Assembly: GCA_964407285.1 (NCBI GenBank)
Contig: CAYOVG010000287.1
Coordinates: forward strand, 1-9,522
Direction of reading: 5' to 3'
Length of the DNA: 9,522 bases
Origin: CAYOVG01 sp964407285
Lineage (GTDB): Bacteria > Desulfobacterota > Syntrophobacteria > Syntrophobacterales > Syntrophobacteraceae
Shown: one piece after another, positions 5,520 through 9,522 of the stretch
Layout of the letters: each line of letters starts with the position of its first letter
Position numbering within the stretch: position 1 is the first letter of the stretch
Program-made: the position numbers and the translations under genes
The notes under the pieces: model-generated
Databases searched by the model: none
The model's input: the letters and a program-made list of their open reading frames with translations, nothing else
What the model was told of the DNA's origin: nothing

Positions 5520-6542
5520 ATGCACGACAAAGAGGAGGCGTACGTGATCGAACCGGGTCGGAAGTGGAAAGTCGATTTCTTCCGTCCCGAGGACGCCGCG
5601 GGGGTCACCCGGCTGTTTCGTATGGTCTACGGGGATGGATACCCGGTCAAGACATTCACGAACCCCGATCTGCTCATGGAGGAGAACGCTTCGGGGCGGG
5701 TCGTCTCGAGCGTTGCCCGCACGGAATCGGGAGATATCGTGGCCCACAACGCTTTGTATTGCATCGCTCCATACAAAAGCGTTTACGAGACCGGCGCGGG
5801 TCTGGTCGCACCCGAGTATCGGGGCGGTATGGCCGGATTCCGGGTGATTCAGCACAGCGTCAAGGTTGCGGGCGAAGGCCCCGGAATCGAAGTCGTTTTC
5901 GGGGAACCCGTCTGCAACCACGTTATCATGCAGAAGATAGGTTTAGCTTTGGGATTCAGGTCCTTTGCACTGGAAGTGGACCTGATGCCCGCCGAAGCTT
6001 ACACCCAAGAGGAAAGCGCTTCCGGGCGGGTGTCCACGCTGCTGGAGTTCTCCAAGATCACACCCAAACACCAGACGATTTATGTGCCCGACGTCTACAG
6101 GGACACGCTGCAATTCCTGTATGACGGCTTAGAGCGCGGCAGCCTCTTCGAAAGGTCTTCGGAGGATCTGCCGGCCGGCGGGGGGAGCCGGATCGAGACC
6201 GAAGCATTCGACTTCGCGCAGGTTGCCCGAATGAGCGTCCATGAAGCCGGGGGGGATTTCAGCGATGCATTCGATCGGGAAGAAAAGAGCGCGACAGATC
6301 GAGGCTGCATCGTCCTGCAGGCGTGGCTGAAGCTCTCGTGGCCGTGGGTGGGCAGGGTGGTCGATATCCTGCGCTCCCGCGGCTACTTCATCGGCGGGGC
6401 GTTGCCCCGGTGGTTCGACGTGGACGGGCTCCTGATGCAGAAAATCCTCGGCCCTCCGAACTGGGAGGAGGTCAAGGTTCACAGTGACCGGGCAGCGAAT
6501 ATCCTGGATATCGTCCGGGCGGACTGGGCGGGAAGGCGATAG
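5520..6542 (+). CDS. GNAT-family acyltransferase-like protein with second C-terminal lobe
   Basis: This 340-residue protein has an N-terminal GNAT domain at about 18-160. VDFFRPEDAAGVTRLFRMVYG opens it (18-38, typical first strand and helix), IVAHNALYCIAP forms the central strand (73-84), and TGAGLVAPEYRGGMAGFRVIQHS (91-113, in part) is motif A, where acetyl-CoA binds in this superfamily. The loop RGGMAG departs slightly from R-x-x-G-x-G. After VPDVYRDTLQFLYDGL (189-204) comes a second lobe (about 225-310), ending DILRSRGYFIGGALPRWFD (282-300), that resembles a degenerate GNAT half. The same order is seen after the RsbW-like domain of the 2913-4244 protein, so the two look paralogous. ATG 5520 has GGAGGGG very close. 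GTG 5544, five bases after AGAGGAGG, is an equally good start and would give 332 residues. Substrate unknown. Confidence 0.75.
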   Translation: MHDKEEAYVIEPGRKWKVDFFRPEDAAGVTRLFRMVYGDGYPVKTFTNPDLLMEENASGRVVSSVARTESGDIVAHNALYCIAPYKSVYETGAGLVAPEYRGGMAGFRVIQHSVKVAGEGPGIEVVFGEPVCNHVIMQKIGLALGFRSFALEVDLMPAEAYTQEESASGRVSTLLEFSKITPKHQTIYVPDVYRDTLQFLYDGLERGSLFERSSEDLPAGGGSRIETEAFDFAQVARMSVHEAGGDFSDAFDREEKSATDRGCIVLQAWLKLSWPWVGRVVDILRSRGYFIGGALPRWFDVDGLLMQKILGPPNWEEVKVHSDRAANILDIVRADWAGRR

Positions 6543-6549
6543 ACGATCG

Positions 6550-7764
6550 ATGGCCGAACCCAAAAAGCTTTTTTCGTTCGAGTTCGTAACGCTCATTTTC
6601 ATCTCCTTTTTCGCCTTCTGCAACATGGCGGTCTTCTACAGCTTCTTCGACTACCTGGCCGGCATCGGCATACCGGTGGAATGGAGAGGCTTTCTGCTGG
6701 GACTGGAACCCATGAGCGCCTTTGCAATGCGCCTGGCCGTCATTCCACTGCTCCACCTCGGAAACGCGGTTCGGGTGATGACGCTCGCACTGACCATGCT
6801 CGTGGTTGCGCTCTGGTCCTACTCGTGGGCGGTTACGGTCCCGAGCCTCATCGTTCTTCGCATCTTCCACGGCGCCGCTTTCGTGCTGCTCGTGTCCGCG
6901 AGCATGTCCCTCGTCGTTCATCTCATCCCCGCGGAAAGGAGCGCCCAGGGGTTCGGCATCGTGAGCGTCAGCGTGTTGGTCCCCTACGCCGTCATGCCGC
7001 TTCTGACCGACAGCTTGCTGCGCTACGTGGAAAACGAAGCCGGCATTTACGCCGGGGTGACCGCCATGGCCGTTCCCGGTCTGCTCCTCCTCGAGGTGCT
7101 GAGAAGGCGGCTGAAGAAGAGCATGGCCGGCATGGGTGGATCGCTGACGGCGAGGCCGGGTTTGGACGACCTGAAGCAAAACATAAGGCAACCCACGGTA
7201 GTCATCATCCTCGGCGTGACTCTTCTCCTCTACCTTTCCTATTCCACGGTCTTTTTCTTCATGAAAAGCTTTGCCGCCCGGGCTGAACTGGGATCGAGCG
7301 GGGTTTTCTTCACCATCTCCACTCTCGTGATAATGGGCGTTCGCGTCCTCAGCGGAAAATTCCTGGATAAGATAAACAAAGTGCGGGGACTTCAGATTTT
7401 TGCGGTTCAGCTCGTCATGTGTTTCATATCGTTCGGCTTCGTCCGCTCCGAATGGATGTACCGGCTTCTGGCGGGGTACTACGGCCTTTGCATAGGGGTT
7501 TTCGTACCCCTTCTCAACTCAGCCATGTTCCTGGCCTCCCCGCCCCGCCTGCGCGGCCTGAACACCAATCTCAGCCTGTTCATGATGGACGCCGGTTTCT
7601 TTCTCGGTCCATGTCTCGGGGGGATGCTCGTCGCCGCCGGTTGTTCCTTCGGCTTGCTGTTCAACGTCTGTGCCGGGTTTCTTGCGATAGGGCTGGCGTT
7701 GCTCACCGTTCTGGACCGGCGGACGGTTTCGGACGCGCGCTACGGAAGGGGGGAAGCGGTATGA
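6550..7764 (+). CDS. Major facilitator superfamily transporter
   Basis: This is a 404-residue inner-membrane carrier with about 12 predicted hydrophobic helices: roughly 11-34, 47-70, 75-96, 98-125, 132-155, 164-184, 214-238, 248-269, 280-298, 302-328, 338-362 and 366-388. A charged central loop (185-212) separates the two six-helix halves. The loop after helix 8 (GKFLDKINKVRG, 269-280) matches the repeated MFS motif G-x-L-x-D-x-x-G-R. The sequence does not reveal the substrate. Position in the operon and the general fold suggest export of the product of the neighbouring enzymes, which is inference. ATG 6550 is seven bases after the preceding stop, with only a distant GGAAGG (6531-6536), so translation may be coupled. 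Its stop overlaps the next start as ATGA. A GTG at 6484 is possible but adds a polar, unconserved leader. Confidence 0.88.
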   Translation: MAEPKKLFSFEFVTLIFISFFAFCNMAVFYSFFDYLAGIGIPVEWRGFLLGLEPMSAFAMRLAVIPLLHLGNAVRVMTLALTMLVVALWSYSWAVTVPSLIVLRIFHGAAFVLLVSASMSLVVHLIPAERSAQGFGIVSVSVLVPYAVMPLLTDSLLRYVENEAGIYAGVTAMAVPGLLLLEVLRRRLKKSMAGMGGSLTARPGLDDLKQNIRQPTVVIILGVTLLLYLSYSTVFFFMKSFAARAELGSSGVFFTISTLVIMGVRVLSGKFLDKINKVRGLQIFAVQLVMCFISFGFVRSEWMYRLLAGYYGLCIGVFVPLLNSAMFLASPPRLRGLNTNLSLFMMDAGFFLGPCLGGMLVAAGCSFGLLFNVCAGFLAIGLALLTVLDRRTVSDARYGRGEAV

Positions 7765-9356
7765 GAAGTGGAATGCTCGAAGTGGGATGTTCCGTCCCGA
7801 GGTTCGATGCCCGTGCGAAGGTTACGGGAATGGAAAAGTACGCCGTCGATCACTACCCGGAAAATTTCGTCTGGGCCGGGGCGAAGAGGTGCGGGATTCC
7901 GCACGGGCGGATCGTGGAGATCGATGTTTCGGCTGCGCGGGCGGTTCCCGGCGTGGTGGCCGTCCTGACGCGAAAAGACGTGCCGGGAACGAACCGGCAG
8001 GGGATAGTCCACAAGGATCAGCCGGTCCTTGCCGGGGAGAAGGCGAGACACCGGGGCGACCCCGTGGCGTTGGTGCTGGCGGAAGACAGGGAGACCCTTC
8101 GGGAGGCCCTGCGCCTCATCCGTGTGGAAGTGGAGCCGCTGCCCGCGGTTTTCGATCCGGAGGAAGCTCTGAAGCCGGATGCCCCGCTCGTTCACGACAA
8201 GGGGAATCTCCTCCTGGGAGCGGACATACGGAGCGGCAAGGGAAGCGAAGCCCTGGACGAGTGCGATGTCGTGGTGGAGGGAAGTTTCGAGGTCCCTTTC
8301 CAGGAACACGCCTTCATCGAAACCGAAAACGGCGTCGCGTGGCGGGAGCCGGACGGGAAGATCGTCATGACCGTCTCCACGCAGGCTCCGTTCCGGGACC
8401 GTTTCGAGGTCGGCCATGCGCTGGGGCTCGATCCGGCATCGATCCGGGTGATCAGTCCGTACCTGGGCGGAGGGTTCGGCGGCAAGGACGGCGCAACCGT
8501 TCAGTGCCTGCTTGCTCTTGCGGCCTTACACTCGGGGGGACGGCCCGTGAAGATGTGGTGGGACCGGGAAGAGAGTTTTACCGCCGGGTACAAGCGCCAC
8601 GGCGCCCGGATGTACTACCGGCTGGGGGCGATGGCCGACGGGACCCTTCACGCCCTCCACTGCCGCCTGTACTACGACAGCGGCGCGTACGCCCATCTCG
8701 GGGGCGAGGTCATGGAGTTGGGCATGGAGCATGCCGGCGGGCCGTACCGCATTCCCAATACTCTGATCGAAGGCTGGTCGGTGTACACGAACAATCCCGT
8801 CGGCGGGGCGATGCGCGGGTTCGGGGTGTGCCAGGTCGCGTTCGCCGTCGAGCGCATGATGGATATGCTGGCGGAAAAACTGGGTATGGACCCGCTCGAA
8901 TTGAGGCTTGGGAATGCTCTGAGGCGAGGGGACACGAACTGCGCCGGGGTGACGATGGTCCACTCCACTGGGATGGTCCAGTGCCTGGAGGCGCTTCGCC
9001 GTCATCCTCTCTGGACGGGCCGGGATGCGTGGAAGCGGGCGGCCGGGCCGTTCAAACGCAGGGGTGTCGGAGTTGCGGCGGTATTCAACGCCATGGGATA
9101 CGGCAGGGGGCTCCCCGATTCCGCCGTCGCCAAGGTGGAACTGACACGGGAAGGCAAGATTCGGGTCTACAACGGCGTCAGCGACATGGGGCAGGGAAAC
9201 GCCGCCGCATTCGTCCAGATCGCCGGAGAGATACTCTGCCAGGATTCGTCGCGCATGGAACTGGTGCAACCCGATACGGAGCGGACCCATCCGTCGGGTT
9301 CCTCGTCGGCGGGGCGTTCAGCCTTGCCGATATCGCGGTTGCGAGCCCATTCGTGA
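7761..9356 (+). CDS. Xanthine dehydrogenase-family molybdenum-binding subunit, C-terminally truncated
   Basis: This is the large, molybdopterin-binding subunit of a xanthine dehydrogenase/aldehyde oxidase/CO dehydrogenase-type hydroxylase. It begins VGCSVPRFDARAKVTG (8-23). The a/b hammerhead domain spans about 20-135, with RGDPVALVLAEDRETLREAL (98-117). QEHAFIETENG (181-191), the cofactor loop SPYLGGGFGGKDG (232-244), GGAMRGFG (348-355), MDPLELRLGNALRRGD (376-391) and GVSDMGQGN (472-480) follow in family order. Homology runs to PDTERTHPSGSSSA (504-517); then the frame ends GRSALPISRLRAHS. Family members have about 750 residues, so about 240 C-terminal residues are missing, including the usual catalytic glutamate. 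From about 9299 another frame encodes part of a glutathione S-transferase. ATG 7761 overlaps the transporter stop and follows a purine-rich GGAAGGGGGGAAG. Substrate unknown; the FAD and iron-sulfur subunits are not in the window. The encoded fragment should be inactive. Confidence 0.88.
   Translation: MRSGMLEVGCSVPRFDARAKVTGMEKYAVDHYPENFVWAGAKRCGIPHGRIVEIDVSAARAVPGVVAVLTRKDVPGTNRQGIVHKDQPVLAGEKARHRGDPVALVLAEDRETLREALRLIRVEVEPLPAVFDPEEALKPDAPLVHDKGNLLLGADIRSGKGSEALDECDVVVEGSFEVPFQEHAFIETENGVAWREPDGKIVMTVSTQAPFRDRFEVGHALGLDPASIRVISPYLGGGFGGKDGATVQCLLALAALHSGGRPVKMWWDREESFTAGYKRHGARMYYRLGAMADGTLHALHCRLYYDSGAYAHLGGEVMELGMEHAGGPYRIPNTLIEGWSVYTNNPVGGAMRGFGVCQVAFAVERMMDMLAEKLGMDPLELRLGNALRRGDTNCAGVTMVHSTGMVQCLEALRRHPLWTGRDAWKRAAGPFKRRGVGVAAVFNAMGYGRGLPDSAVAKVELTREGKIRVYNGVSDMGQGNAAAFVQIAGEILCQDSSRMELVQPDTERTHPSGSSSAGRSALPISRLRAHS
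9293..9317. other. Junction between hydroxylase gene and GST gene fragment
   Basis: Up to about 9311 one frame reads HPSGSSSA, as expected for a xanthine dehydrogenase-type subunit. From 9299 the frame shifted by two bases reads FLVGGAFSLADIAVAS, as expected for a GST. The two overlap on a GC-rich stretch of about 10-20 bases that makes sense in both families, so the exact breakpoint cannot be set. Neither family's remainder is present on the other side. Illegitimate recombination and assembly chimerism both fit. Confidence 0.7.
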
Positions 9357-9487
9357 ACCTTTCGCACTGCGCGGTGGACGTCGATTGCGCGGCGTATCCG
9401 AGGCTCGGCGCATGGCTGCCCACGATCCTCTCCCGACCGTCCTTTGCATCCCTCATTGCCGCGGAAAAGGCGCTTCTCGCCGCCTAG
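9299..9487 (+). pseudogene. Glutathione S-transferase C-terminal fragment
   Basis: The last 62 codons before TAG (9485-9487) read FLVGGAFSLADIAVASPFVNL, then YPRLGAWLPTILSRPSFASL and an AEKALLAA end. This is the classic end of a bacterial GST C-terminal helical domain, with the S-L-A-D-I capping motif and the PRL-W---RPSF helix. The N-terminal thioredoxin-fold domain with its glutathione site and the first C-terminal helices are absent. No start codon or ribosome binding site makes sense. GSTs are more typical of aerobic proteobacteria than of the anaerobe-like content upstream, which hints at a different source genome. The final 35 bases (9488-9522) hold nothing I recognise. Confidence 0.8.
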
Positions 9488-9522
9488 ACACGGCGCCGCG
9501 ACTCCGCCACAGTCTGCGCCAT

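Noticed and set aside
6472..7191. 239-codon His-rich minus-strand frame opposite the transporter
   Set aside because: The hydrophobic-helix codons of the transporter read as polar residues on the other strand, which explains this frame.
7419..7760. Upstream in-frame extension of the hydroxylase subunit
   Set aside because: It lies out of frame within the transporter gene. The family N-terminus (VGCSVPRFDARAKVTG) starts a few residues after ATG 7761.
7787..9298. Upstream part of the open frame that ends in the GST fragment
   Set aside because: Before 9299 this frame reads Arg/Gly/Pro-rich low-complexity sequence antiphase to the hydroxylase. Only the part from 9299 is genuine GST sequence.
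5521..9356. Integrated mobile element or phage carrying the module
   Set aside because: There is no integrase, transposase, tRNA or terminal repeat in the window. Base composition looks similar across the module and its neighbours by eye.

Overview
The window looks like chromosomal DNA of a GC-rich, Gram-negative bacterium. An outer-membrane lipid-asymmetry lipoprotein (MlaA) and an LPS-heptose enzyme (GmhA) show the outer membrane. The abundant small intergenic repeats (GGGTTGC-type 7-mers, an 8-bp GAATGGGT array, a 71-bp unit built around TTCGACAAGCTCGGGACAGG) and the gene content remind me of Desulfobacterota such as Syntrophobacter relatives. That placement is inference from general familiarity, not a search.

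Layout. (1) 1-527: repeats and a good sigma70-type promoter (318-346) reading into gmhA. (2) 528-1148, +: gmhA, sedoheptulose-7-phosphate isomerase, whose last codons run into an 8-bp microsatellite. (3) 1149-1836: about 690 bases without a convincing gene, filled by four kinds of short repeats. (4) 1837-2643, -: mlaA. (5) 2644-2912: divergent promoter region. (6) 2913-9356, +: five tightly packed genes, probably one operon: an RsbW-like domain fused to a GNAT-like acyltransferase, a HisC-like PLP aminotransferase, a second GNAT-like protein of the same two-lobe design, a 12-helix MFS transporter, and the start of a xanthine dehydrogenase-family molybdenum hydroxylase. The first and second genes, and the fourth and fifth, overlap by ATGA. 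A 103-base gap holding two hairpins separates the second and third. (7) 9299-9487: in another frame, the C-terminal end of a glutathione S-transferase, joined directly to the broken hydroxylase gene.

How the genes may work together. The aminotransferase, two acyltransferase-like proteins and an MFS carrier would fit making or modifying an amino-containing small molecule and exporting it. The RsbW-like domain could add regulation, although its ATP-binding motifs look degenerate. This four-gene set is the most interesting biological candidate, but no substrate can be read from sequence. The hydroxylase is co-directional and overlapping, but its C-terminal third, where the family's catalytic glutamate normally lies, is absent.

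Main caution: the hydroxylase/GST junction at about 9293-9317 lies only about 200 bases from the window end and shares a stretch readable in both families. It may be a chimeric assembly rather than real biology.
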